Shown here: positions 13,828-21,245 of the stretch, piece by piece | Layout: every line of letters starts with the position of its first letter | Position numbering within the stretch: the first letter of the stretch is position 1 | Notes under the pieces: model-generated | Told to the model about the DNA's origin: nothing | Seen by the model: the letters and a program-made list of their open reading frames with translations, nothing else | Database searches by the model: none | Position numbers and translations under genes: made by a program | Virus record (IMG/VR): IMGVR_UViG_3300017987_000414 | Span: 1 to 21,245 of that record | Origin: a virus | DNA: 21,245 bases | Strand: one strand, 5' to 3'

Positions 13828-16150
13828 CATCAAAGCCGGAGCGGCCTTCATCGAGCTCTACCTGAAGGATGCCGCGGTTATGAAAGGACTCGCGCGGACA
13901 CAGGCGCGGCTGAAGGCCTTCAGTGCGTCTCTGATGAGCTATGGCCGGAAGATGATCACCTTCGCCGCGGTGGCGGCTCTGCCCTTCGCCATTTCCCTCC
14001 GGACCTTCAGCCAATTTTCCGACAAGATGAGCGTGGTCCGGGCCGTCACGCAGGCCACCACCGATCAGTTCAAGGCACTGACCGAAGAGGCCAAGCGGCT
14101 CGGCCGCACCACGTCATTCACCGCCTCCCAGGTGGCCGAGGGCATGATCTCGCTCGGTCGAGCGGGATTCGGGTCGGATCAGATCCTCGCCGCGATTCCG
14201 GCCGTCCTCGATCTCGCGCGGGCCACGGATACCGAACTTGGCAACGCTGCCGAGATCGCCGCCGCCACCTTGCGCGGCTTCAAGATGGAGGCCACGGAGA
14301 CCACCCACGTGGCCGATGTGCTGACCGCCACGGCGAACGCCTCCGCCCAGACCCTGTCCGAACTCGGCGAGTCCATGAAATATGTCGCCCCGCTCGCAGC
14401 CGAGGCGAACGAATCCCTCGAGGACACCGCCGCCGCCCTGGGCCTCCTCGCCAACAATGGCATCAAGGGATCCATGGCCGGGACCGCGCTTGCGCGCGCC
14501 TTCAAAAATCTCACGCGCGAACCGGTTCAAAAGACCATCGCCGGGCTGGGCGTGGCAGCCGCCGACGTGGACGGTAATCTCCGTCCGGTCGCCGACATCC
14601 TGGGCGATATCGGACGCGCGACCGCGAAGATGGGGACCGCGAAACGGCTTTCGATCTTCGAGGCGGTCTTCGGACGCGGCCAGGCCGCCGCTTTGAAAAT
14701 GGCAAACGCCCAGGACTTTCAGGACATGCGCGCGGTCCTGACCGGCGTGGACGGCACTGCGCGCGAGACGGCCAAGACGATGGACGACAACCTGGGCGGA
14801 TCGTTCCGGCGCATGATGTCGGCCATCGAGGGCGTGCAGATCGCCATCGGCGAGGCGCTGACGCCGACCCTGCGCTCCTGGATGCAAGTCATCACCGGCG
14901 CGGCCGGCGCGGTGACGGCCCTGGTTGAGAAAAACCACGATCTCTTCGTGAGTGCGGTGAAGTGGATCGCCATCATTGGCGGGGCGGGCGCGGCGCTCCT
15001 CCTCCTGGGCACGCTGGCCGGCATCGCCTCCTTTGCACTGGGTGGGCTCCTTTCGATCATCTCCGCCATCGGGACCGGGCTGAGCATGCTGGTTTCGGCA
15101 ATCGGTTTTCTCCTCTCGCCGATAGGACTGATCATCGCGGCAGCCGGCGCGCTCGGCTATGCCATTTTCACCATGGCCGATCTCGGTGGGATCGCCCTTG
15201 GGTGGCTGGGCGATAAATGGGCCGAACTCAAGGGCGACGCTCAGGCGGCGATCGATGGGATCCGAGATGCCCTGATCGCCGGCGACCTCAGACTTGCGGC
15301 GCGCGTGCTCTGGGCCTTCCTGAAGCTCGAATGGACCAAGGGGACCTTCGCGCTGAAGGAGACCTGGTTTGCCGGGATGTCGGCCATGGAGAGTGGCATG
15401 ATCGAGGCGTTCTACGGGACACTGGCCGGCATGACCATCGTGTCGGACGGCCTCCGCTCCACCTGGGCCGTCGTGACAACCGAACTCGCGGACCTGTGGG
15501 GGAACTTCATCAACATGGTTCTCGTGGGATGGAACTCGGCATCCTCCTTCCTGCAGAAGGCGTGGACGCAGCTGAAGGGGTTCATCGATTCGGACATCGA
15601 TGTGGAGGCCGAGATCAAGCGCATCGAGGAGGAACGGGTTGCCAAAGAGACCCAGATCGACGTCGACTTCGCCCAGGAATCTCTCCGAAGGCGCGCGCAA
15701 CTCGATCGCGAGTTGGACAGAATCGAACGGGACAAGGTCGGGACCCTCGCCCAGATTGGGAGCGAGGCCGACAAGGCCCAGGCCGCGCGGCAGGCCGCCC
15801 AGGACAAGCAGGTCAAGGACCTCTATCGGCAACTCGCCCGGGCCAAGGCCGATCTTGCGGACGCCATCGCCGACGCAGCGGACGCGCGCGCGGGCGCCGA
15901 GGCCGAGGGGACGGACCTGCCGTCCCGAATCGAGGATTTAAAGGACCGCCTCAAAAACCTGATGGACGGCAGCCTCGGCGGCATCAGTGAAAAACTCGAA
16001 ACCCGCGGGACCTTCTCGGCGGTCGCGGCCTTCGGGATGGGCAAGGGGACTGAAGCCCTGGACGAGATGGCGGGCTATCTGAACAACATCGAACGCACGA
16101 ACCAGGACATCGCCGATGCGGCGCAAAACGGTTTGGCATTTGGACCCTGA
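13811..16150 (+). CDS. Tail tape measure protein
   Basis: 779-aa tape measure protein that fixes tail length, is packed inside the tube and is ejected with the DNA. Residues about 70-330 carry the TP901-type core (FSQFSDKMSVVRAVTQAT, GMISLGRAGFGSDQILAAIP, ALGLLANNGIKGSMAGTALA, AVFGRGQAAALK). Residues 380-465 are strongly hydrophobic and hold several candidate membrane segments (WIAIIGGAGAALLLLG, LLSPIGLIIAAAGALGYAI). Residues about 596-715 form a long charged coiled coil. The C-terminus has the common TRGTF…ERTNQDIADAAQNGLAF ending. If mostly helical at 1.5 Å per residue, the tail would be roughly 115 nm, a rough inference. AGAGGA lies 6 nt upstream of ATG 13811. Confidence 0.93.
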   Translation: MAGASDIKAGAAFIELYLKDAAVMKGLARTQARLKAFSASLMSYGRKMITFAAVAALPFAISLRTFSQFSDKMSVVRAVTQATTDQFKALTEEAKRLGRTTSFTASQVAEGMISLGRAGFGSDQILAAIPAVLDLARATDTELGNAAEIAAATLRGFKMEATETTHVADVLTATANASAQTLSELGESMKYVAPLAAEANESLEDTAAALGLLANNGIKGSMAGTALARAFKNLTREPVQKTIAGLGVAAADVDGNLRPVADILGDIGRATAKMGTAKRLSIFEAVFGRGQAAALKMANAQDFQDMRAVLTGVDGTARETAKTMDDNLGGSFRRMMSAIEGVQIAIGEALTPTLRSWMQVITGAAGAVTALVEKNHDLFVSAVKWIAIIGGAGAALLLLGTLAGIASFALGGLLSIISAIGTGLSMLVSAIGFLLSPIGLIIAAAGALGYAIFTMADLGGIALGWLGDKWAELKGDAQAAIDGIRDALIAGDLRLAARVLWAFLKLEWTKGTFALKETWFAGMSAMESGMIEAFYGTLAGMTIVSDGLRSTWAVVTTELADLWGNFINMVLVGWNSASSFLQKAWTQLKGFIDSDIDVEAEIKRIEEERVAKETQIDVDFAQESLRRRAQLDRELDRIERDKVGTLAQIGSEADKAQAARQAAQDKQVKDLYRQLARAKADLADAIADAADARAGAEAEGTDLPSRIEDLKDRLKNLMDGSLGGISEKLETRGTFSAVAAFGMGKGTEALDEMAGYLNNIERTNQDIADAAQNGLAFGP

Positions 16151-16152
16151 TC

Positions 16153-16977
16153 ATGGCAGCGGAAGTTACCGAACTTTTTGAAAATCGGCATGAGGTCATC
16201 GGCGAATCCGCCGAAATCCCTTATGGCGTCCTCGGCGCGGAGGACGAGGCCGCCGTGCGCGCGGCGGCCGAATCCGAGATCCCGGCCACGATGGACTCGA
16301 GCGGGGTCACGCTGGCGCTCAAAAGCGTCGAACTGGTCGAGCATCTCGACGTCACCACGTGGCGGCTGCGGGCGAAATATCGGAAGTCCTCATGGAATTG
16401 GTTCAGCCATCTGACGCCGCCCGACCCGCGTTTTTCCTTCGACACCTCGGGCGGGACGCAGCACATTACGCAATCGCGTGAGACGGTCAATTCCTACGGC
16501 CCGAAGAAGTCGGATGAACTCGGCGGGGCGATCGGCTTCGACGGCAAGACGGTCCAAGGGTGCGATATCGTCGTGCCGGTCTACAATTGGGCCGAGACGC
16601 ATTATTTCGAGGACGCGGATATCACCTCAGCCTATAAGCAGATCATCGCAGGCCTCACGGGCAAAACGAATAACGCATCCTTCAAGGGGTTTGATGAGGG
16701 CGAGGTCCTTTTCCTGGGGGCGACCGGGTCCCGCCAGGGCGACGATGACGACGATCTCTGGGAGATCACGTTCCGGTTTGCCGCGTCGCCGAACGAGACC
16801 GATTTGGAAGTCGGCGATATCGCCGGCATCGCCAAGTGGGGATGGGAATACCTCTGGGTGCAATACGGCGATACCGAAGACGCGGTCGCCAATCTTCTTG
16901 TGAAATCGCCCGTGGCGGTCTATATCGAGCGCGTCTATGACGCCGGCGACTTTTCGGACCTCAACATAGGAACATGA
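16153..16977 (+). CDS. Distal tail / baseplate-type protein, unknown family
   Basis: 274-aa protein following the tape measure by 2 nt. No good ribosome site is visible; translation is probably coupled to the tape measure. The sequence is beta-rich with recurrent aromatic and acidic positions: FSFDTSGGTQHITQSRETV, GGAIGFDGKTVQGCDIVVPV, GFDEGEVLFLGATGSRQGDD, LWEITFRFAASPNETDLEVG, GWEYLWVQYGD. I recall similar proteins next to tape measure genes in uncultured phages but cannot name a characterised family. By position (after tape measure, before fibre) it is the equivalent of the distal tail protein or baseplate hub. No enzymatic motif is visible. Its last four bases overlap the next gene (ATGA). 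Confidence 0.7.
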   Translation: MAAEVTELFENRHEVIGESAEIPYGVLGAEDEAAVRAAAESEIPATMDSSGVTLALKSVELVEHLDVTTWRLRAKYRKSSWNWFSHLTPPDPRFSFDTSGGTQHITQSRETVNSYGPKKSDELGGAIGFDGKTVQGCDIVVPVYNWAETHYFEDADITSAYKQIIAGLTGKTNNASFKGFDEGEVLFLGATGSRQGDDDDDLWEITFRFAASPNETDLEVGDIAGIAKWGWEYLWVQYGDTEDAVANLLVKSPVAVYIERVYDAGDFSDLNIGT

Positions 16978-18596
16978 CCACTGCTCTCGAAAAAGTTAGA
17001 ACAGGGCAATCCTTCAGGCCCAAGGCCGATACATGGAATGCCTTTGTCCACGCCGCGCAATATGTCCGCGATCGCGAGATTGGGGGCGGGGCGCGCATCG
17101 GAGACCTGGCGCGGGGCGAGACCGTCACGATCAAGAACTCGAGCGGCGCGGACCGCGCGCGCTTCAACGTCCTGGCCGTCTCGGACATCCTCATCGATCC
17201 GGACGCCAACGAATCCGAGTTCATCCGCACGATGGCGCTCGACTGTGACCTGGTCGAAAACGTCGCAGGCGAGAATGCGCTCCTCTACGTGATTTTGCAG
17301 GAGCCGATTGTGGGCGACGGCCTCGGCCAGGCCCTGCTCGACGGCATCACCCCCTGCAAAGTCTACGTCCACAACGAGGACCATCAATATGCCCTGCCGG
17401 GGGTCGATCCCGGTTATCTCGACTCGGCGGCTGCCGGCATTGCGAAGATCCTCTGGAAGGGCGCCGGCACAGGCGAACAGTGGGCTTTGGTGCGGATCCC
17501 CGCCGAGGACGGCCAGTCCATCCGGCTCTACAATGCTTCGGGCGGCATTCTGAGCGACGGGTACGTGTGCGGGATCGATGGGATGGAGACCGGCGGTCCG
17601 CCGTTCGCCTTTCGCGCGATAAAGCCGACATCAGATCATCAGATCAACATTCTCCCCATGGGCGGTCCCGACCTGGAGAATGATGCCGGGCGCTGGGTCC
17701 CGCTTGGTCCGGTCATGCGCTACCGGCTCAGGGGGAGGATCACTGTCGCGCCGGGCGAGTCAGTCGGCGCGGCTGCCGGATCCCATCTTCTGGAACTCGG
17801 CAACCTCGGCTACATCATCCTGGGTGAGGAGATCGTCTCGGTCGATGAGCGGTATGTTTACGTCGTGCATGGCGACGGAGCCACCCCCACGGGGACCGGC
17901 ACAATCACGAACCCGGAGACGCCAAGCGCCACCACGGAACCGGCCACGGGATCCGCCACCGAAGGCACGGGGAGCGAAACCGAACCCGAAGGGACAGAAT
18001 CCGACACCGGAACCGGAACGGAGGGAACAGGGACCGACACCGAGACCGGGAGCGAAGGCACTCCGTGGGAGGAGACCGACACCGAACCCGGCACAGACAC
18101 CGACACCGGGACCGGGACGGAGGGGACGGGGACCGACACCGAGACCGGGACGGATACGAGCGGAACCGGGACGGACACGACGGGAACGGCCAGCGATACG
18201 GAGACGCTGACGCCGTCTGCCGGCGGCAATGGGTGCAATGATTGCAACCCGGCGATCCCCGACAAGCTGTATGTGACGCTGTCGGGGCTGGGCGGAGATT
18301 TCGCAACCGACATCGGAGACGGCAAGCACACGGTCGCTCACCACGCCGGATGTGACTGGTATGAGAGCACGGACCCGTCGGTTCCCGCTGTGCCTTATAT
18401 ACATCTTTGGTGGGACACCGATCATTGGTACGTGCAGATCGTCGTGGGCGTCAACTGTACGCTCAAGTGGCAGGGACCAGCTGACGAATGCGAGCCGTGG
18501 GACGGATCATATGCGTGGCACACATGCACGGATATTACGTGCTCCGGCTCCTGTGCCGCGTCGTCCGGTGCGTCGTGCTCCGTCAGTTGGAACTAG
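16974..18596 (+). CDS. Fibre/adhesin-like tail protein with Thr-Gly-Glu-Asp repeat linker and Cys-rich C-terminal domain
   Basis: 540-aa protein, ATG 16974 overlapping the previous stop (ATGA), TAGGAA just upstream. Residues about 1-300 form a beta-rich body that likely mounts the protein on the tail tip (TGQSFRPKADTWNAFVHAAQ, GDLARGETVTIKN, RWVPLGPVMRYRLRGRITVA). Residues about 303-418 are a low-complexity linker of Thr, Gly, Glu, Ser and Asp; the 16-residue unit DTGTGTEGTGTDTETG occurs twice. The last 120 residues form a compact aromatic domain with nine cysteines (PDKLYVTLSGLGGDF, YIHLWWDTDHWYVQIVVGVN), probably a receptor-binding head. The linker resembles mucin-like glycosylated stretches. 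Host recognition is inferred from position and architecture, not from a family match. Confidence 0.72.
   Translation: MTTALEKVRTGQSFRPKADTWNAFVHAAQYVRDREIGGGARIGDLARGETVTIKNSSGADRARFNVLAVSDILIDPDANESEFIRTMALDCDLVENVAGENALLYVILQEPIVGDGLGQALLDGITPCKVYVHNEDHQYALPGVDPGYLDSAAAGIAKILWKGAGTGEQWALVRIPAEDGQSIRLYNASGGILSDGYVCGIDGMETGGPPFAFRAIKPTSDHQINILPMGGPDLENDAGRWVPLGPVMRYRLRGRITVAPGESVGAAAGSHLLELGNLGYIILGEEIVSVDERYVYVVHGDGATPTGTGTITNPETPSATTEPATGSATEGTGSETEPEGTESDTGTGTEGTGTDTETGSEGTPWEETDTEPGTDTDTGTGTEGTGTDTETGTDTSGTGTDTTGTASDTETLTPSAGGNGCNDCNPAIPDKLYVTLSGLGGDFATDIGDGKHTVAHHAGCDWYESTDPSVPAVPYIHLWWDTDHWYVQIVVGVNCTLKWQGPADECEPWDGSYAWHTCTDITCSGSCAASSGASCSVSWN
18003..18150 (+). repeat. Two 49-nt direct repeats in the fibre linker (18003-18051, 18102-18150)
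   Basis: Copies are 99 nt apart and identical at 45 of 49 positions. All four differences are A/G changes in third codon positions, so both copies encode the same 16 residues, DTGTGTEGTGTDTETG. This looks like selection for the peptide rather than a recent copying event. Confidence 0.85.
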
Positions 18597-18609
18597 CGAG
18601 GTTGAATAC

Positions 18610-19014
18610 ATGGCTGAAATGAGCAAGCATTTCCCTTGGCTCGATGCGACCGAGGACGCGAAATACCTCAAGGGCGAGCATGGGAAAACATCGGACCGCT
18701 GGTTGTCTGCGCCCAAATTGGACCCGTGCTGGCGGGGGGATTACCGGGAATGGCACATCGAGGACGGCAAGTGCTCCCAGGTGCAGTGCTATTGCAGGTT
18801 TTGGCGGCGGTGGATCAACGCGAGCGGCGCCGCGTGTGTGCGCTGCACGCAGAGGGCGTGGCCGGATGTCGAACTTTATCGCGCGCATTTCCTGCCCGGC
18901 CTTGACAAGGAGGCTCAGGAGGCGGCCGTTCTCAGAGCGGTGCAATCTGGGCAACTCACAGAGGCCGAGGCGGTTAAGTTGGGAGCGGAATTTGAGTTGG
19001 GAAGATCGAGTTAG
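18610..19014 (+). CDS. 134-aa Cys-rich protein, unknown function
   Basis: Starts at ATG 18610 with GAGG (18598-18601) 8 nt upstream, 13 nt after the fibre stop. I do not recognise the family. Six cysteines (C40, C55, C60, C62, C76, C79) are concentrated in the central part (CSQVQCYCRFWRRW, then CVRCTQRAW), suggesting a zinc site or disulphide-bonded fold. The C-terminal 40 residues form one or two helices (GLDKEAQEAAVLRAVQSGQL, TEAEAVKLGAEFEL). It stands between the Cys-rich fibre and the glycosyltransferase gene, whose start overlaps its 3' end by 23 nt. A fibre chaperone or a partner of the transferase is possible, with no direct support. Confidence 0.65.
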   Translation: MAEMSKHFPWLDATEDAKYLKGEHGKTSDRWLSAPKLDPCWRGDYREWHIEDGKCSQVQCYCRFWRRWINASGAACVRCTQRAWPDVELYRAHFLPGLDKEAQEAAVLRAVQSGQLTEAEAVKLGAEFELGRSS

Positions 19015-21245
19015 AGAGGCGGCGGCAGGTATCCGTCGTGCGATCGCGGTCCCGTGCAGGCCGTGTCGGCAGACGCCCGTTCATCAGCCGCTGATCTCCA
19101 TCTGCATCAACACGCACAATGAAGGCCCGCGCCTCCGGTTGACCGTGGCTGCCCTTCACAAGAATCTTCGCGGCTGGCCGCACGAATTTATCATCATCGC
19201 GGACGGTGTCACGGACGGATGCTGCGACGGTCTCGACTCGATTGCGTCGGATATCTCGATTCGCATCATCCGCAACGATCCGTGCAAAGGCTGCGGCCGC
19301 GCGAAGGGGCAGGCCGTCGAAGCGGCGAAAGGCGAGGTCCTTGTTTTTCTCGACGCGCACATGAATGTCATTGCGGGCCGCGTCTCGGCCATGGCGCTGC
19401 GCGCCGATGCTGAGGAGGCCATCTTCACGCCGGTTATTCGGAACATTAAATATACTTCGGACTGGGCGATTGAACCCGTCGGCTCCGGCGAGAACCAGAT
19501 CCCTTACGACAAGGGCATGCGATTCTGCAAGCATCAATACCGGAAGCGTCCGAATGGCTGGTTGAAGGAAAACCATCTCGCGGAGATCCGCATGGTGGGC
19601 GTCGGGTTCGCCATCAGCCGCAAGACGCTCGCGCGCATCGGCGGCTTCAACGCCTACCACGGGCGGCACGGCTCCCAGGAGCGCGGCATCAGCCTCCGCG
19701 CCTTCATGGCTCAGGTCCCGGTCAAGCTCGACACATCGGTTATCCTCGGTCACGAGTTCCGCGCCGGGCGCAAGCGGCCGAAAAACTGGAAGCGTGTCGG
19801 CGTCCGCGACCAGGCGAAGAACTTCTGGCACGCCTATTTCATTGTCGCCGGCGACGAGGCCTGGCCGGAGATCGCGCGCCTCCTGCCGGCCAAGGCGCGG
19901 CGCGGCGACGGCGTCCTGAAATGCAATGACGTGAAGTCCGAGCGCGACCGCTTTCAGCGCGATTGCAAGCGCCGGTCCGACGCCGAGCTGCTCAAGTTGC
20001 TCGGGATGGCCACGCCCGCCCTGGCTGAGGTCGACGAGATCGAGGGAATATCCACAAAGGGAATGCCGCCGGAGTTCGTGAAGCGCTGGCGGAAGGCCAG
20101 ATCGCTTGGCCTCATCATCATCCAGCATCCGGCCGAGATGGTCGAGGTCTGGAAGGCCGTCGCTCAGCAGCGGCCCGATTCCATGATCGAGATCGGCAGC
20201 GAGACCGGCGGCGCGCTCTACGTCTATGCCGGGGCCTGCGCGAAGGGCGCGCGCATCGTCTCGGTCGACCTGGGCGCGACCCTGCGCACCGTCCAGCACC
20301 TGCCGCGCACGATTCAGGAATTGGAGAATGAAGGGTTCGACGCGCATTGGCTCAAGGCCGACTCGAAGGACGCCCGCACGATCGGGCAGGCGCGGAAGCT
20401 CGCGGGCGATTCCATCGGCTTCCTGCACATTGACGGCAATCATTCGCGCGAGGGCGTGACCGCCGACGGGGAAAACTATTCGCCCCTGGTTCAGCCGGGC
20501 GGGATCATCGCCCTGCATGATGCCGCGAATCCCAGGACCGGCGTGCCGGGCTTCTGGGCGGCGCTGGACAAGACCGGCCATGAGGCCGCGCTCCATTGCG
20601 CGGGCAAGCTCGGCCAACATATCGAAATGGGCATCGGGATGATTCGGATAGGAGGAGCATCGAAAGTGCAAGCGGACAAGACCGTCAAGCCCGGCATTTC
20701 GGAACCCAAGATCGACGTCCATATCGCTTATGAGCCCGGCGGACGCATCGGCGCGGACTATAACCGCATCATGCGCGAGTCGCCGCACGAATGGGTTTTG
20801 CTCCTCGATCACGATGTCCTGATCCTCCATCCCTCATGGTATGAGGTCTGCCAGCGCGCGATCCGAGAACATCCGAAAGCCGGGATCCTGACCTGCTGGA
20901 CGAACAACATCGCCTGCAAACACCAGAAGGACCTCGACGCGCCCGCCGGCCACGACCTCATTGCGCACCGCGAGCGCGCGCGAGCGCTCTGGAACCAGCA
21001 TGGCTACCGCTGCTCCCGGAATCGGCGGTGGCTCATCGCCGGATTCTTCATGCTCACGAGCAAGGCCGCCTGGAAAGCGGCAAGGGGGTTCCCTGAGGAT
21101 TCCTTCTTCGGCGTGGACAATGAATACGATCGCCGGGTCCGCCGAGCCGGATTCGAGACCTGGCGCCTGGACGGCCTCTATTGCTATCACATCCGCGAGC
21201 GCAGGGATGGCGACTGGATCGAGGGCGTGGCCACGTCGGCCACCC
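18992..21245 (+). CDS. Glycosyltransferase-methyltransferase-glycosyltransferase fusion protein (3' incomplete)
   Basis: At least 751 residues, open to the window end. I chose TTG 18992, preceded by GGGAG (18981-18985) 6 nt away; the frame has no earlier good start. Domain 1 (about 34-245) is a GT-A glycosyltransferase: LISICINTHNEGPRLRLTVA, metal-binding-type DAH at 121-123, a later GGFNAYHGRHGSQERGISLR resembling the acceptor/metal region of polypeptide GalNAc- and GT2-type enzymes. Domain 2 (about 380-545) is a class I SAM methyltransferase of the cephalosporin-hydroxylase-like/Methyltransf_24 type: MIEIGSETGG (398-407), D426, HIDGNHS (479-485), HD 509-510. Domain 3 (from about 573) is a second GT-A domain with DHD at 606-608, FFGVDNEYDRRV and a late His733. 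Substrates cannot be predicted. It may modify virion proteins, host surface sugars or DNA. Confidence 0.85.
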   Translation, partial: MSWEDRVREAAAGIRRAIAVPCRPCRQTPVHQPLISICINTHNEGPRLRLTVAALHKNLRGWPHEFIIIADGVTDGCCDGLDSIASDISIRIIRNDPCKGCGRAKGQAVEAAKGEVLVFLDAHMNVIAGRVSAMALRADAEEAIFTPVIRNIKYTSDWAIEPVGSGENQIPYDKGMRFCKHQYRKRPNGWLKENHLAEIRMVGVGFAISRKTLARIGGFNAYHGRHGSQERGISLRAFMAQVPVKLDTSVILGHEFRAGRKRPKNWKRVGVRDQAKNFWHAYFIVAGDEAWPEIARLLPAKARRGDGVLKCNDVKSERDRFQRDCKRRSDAELLKLLGMATPALAEVDEIEGISTKGMPPEFVKRWRKARSLGLIIIQHPAEMVEVWKAVAQQRPDSMIEIGSETGGALYVYAGACAKGARIVSVDLGATLRTVQHLPRTIQELENEGFDAHWLKADSKDARTIGQARKLAGDSIGFLHIDGNHSREGVTADGENYSPLVQPGGIIALHDAANPRTGVPGFWAALDKTGHEAALHCAGKLGQHIEMGIGMIRIGGASKVQADKTVKPGISEPKIDVHIAYEPGGRIGADYNRIMRESPHEWVLLLDHDVLILHPSWYEVCQRAIREHPKAGILTCWTNNIACKHQKDLDAPAGHDLIAHRERARALWNQHGYRCSRNRRWLIAGFFMLTSKAAWKAARGFPEDSFFGVDNEYDRRVRRAGFETWRLDGLYCYHIRERRDGDWIEGVATSAT
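20650..20668 (+). promoter_or_regulatory. Internal ribosome site before the second glycosyltransferase domain
   Basis: AGGAGGAG (20650-20657) is followed 8 nt later by an in-frame GTG (20666). Initiation there would give a protein holding only the third, glycosyltransferase, domain. It falls exactly in the linker between methyltransferase and second transferase. The bases also encode Gly-Gly-Ala of the linker, so chance is possible. Confidence 0.45.

Noticed and set aside
14114-15832. A 572-codon minus-strand frame in the tape measure gene, and a 466-codon one at 2427-3827 in the terminase
   Set aside because: Both mirror well-supported + strand genes and carry the same backward-codon signature.
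17880-18596. Diversity-generating retroelement target in the fibre
   Set aside because: No reverse transcriptase or template repeat is in the window, the repeats differ only at silent sites, and the C-terminal domain lacks a recognisable lectin-type variable end.
18974-20830. A 618-codon open frame on the minus strand
   Set aside because: Antisense to the glycosyltransferase-methyltransferase gene, whose motifs on the + strand are clear. No ribosome site or known domain on the minus strand.
1-21245. CRISPR arrays, insertion sequences, toxin-antitoxin or defence genes
   Set aside because: No regularly spaced repeats, transposase motifs or terminal inverted repeats were found. The methyltransferase has no restriction partner here.

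Overview
The window is a GC-rich (by eye about 60-65%), densely packed, single-strand segment of a tailed phage or prophage, covering the packaging, head and tail modules of a lambda-like siphovirus. Every gene I accept is on the + strand, most are joined by ATGA/GTGA/TGATG overlaps or gaps of a few bases, and most have clear AGGAG-type ribosome binding sites. The host is bacterial. No host marker gene is present; the flavour of the genes (ParB-methyltransferase, protease-capsid fusion, GC-rich tail genes) recalls prophages of environmental Gram-negative or PVC-type bacteria, but that is recollection, not evidence. There is no integrase, repressor, replication or lysis gene, so temperate or lytic lifestyle cannot be decided.

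Layout. 40-4375, packaging: a ParB-like/DNA methyltransferase, a 64-aa protein, the large terminase (whose N-terminus repeats the domain of the 64-aa protein) and a small zinc-ribbon protein. 4376-4667, non-coding: a dyad, a sigma70-type promoter, a roughly 100-nt structured leader ending in a strong intrinsic terminator, and a tRNA-like gene with a CAT anticodon resembling initiator tRNA. 4668-8850, head: a small gpW-position protein, the lambda-type portal, a prohead protease-major capsid fusion with a strong internal start, and a DUF2190-type decoration protein, followed by a hairpin. 8941-11000: two virion-associated proteins of unknown role. 11000-13051: a fibronectin-III/head-tail joining fusion, a tail terminator-like protein, a gp10/gpZ-like tail completion protein and the tail tube protein. 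13082-16150: tail assembly chaperone with a -1 frameshift extension (gpG/gpGT arrangement) and the tape measure. 16153-18596: a distal tail protein and a fibre/adhesin-like protein with a Thr-Gly-Glu-Asp repeat linker and a Cys-rich C-terminal domain. 18610-19014: a small Cys-rich protein. 18992 to the window end: a very large glycosyltransferase-methyltransferase-glycosyltransferase protein, incomplete at 3'.

How it fits together. The order terminase, portal, protease/capsid, decoration, joining proteins, tail tube, G/GT chaperone, tape measure, distal tail and fibre is the canonical lambda order. The least ordinary part is the right end. A three-domain sugar- and methyl-transfer enzyme sits directly behind a fibre with a mucin-like Thr/Ser-rich linker, and similar Thr-Gly tails end the decoration and tail tube proteins. 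I propose, as inference only, a phage-encoded virion glycosylation module. Other items worth checking are the initiator-like tRNA with its upstream promoter-terminator RNA, the nested capsid start, and the duplicated domain in the packaging genes.
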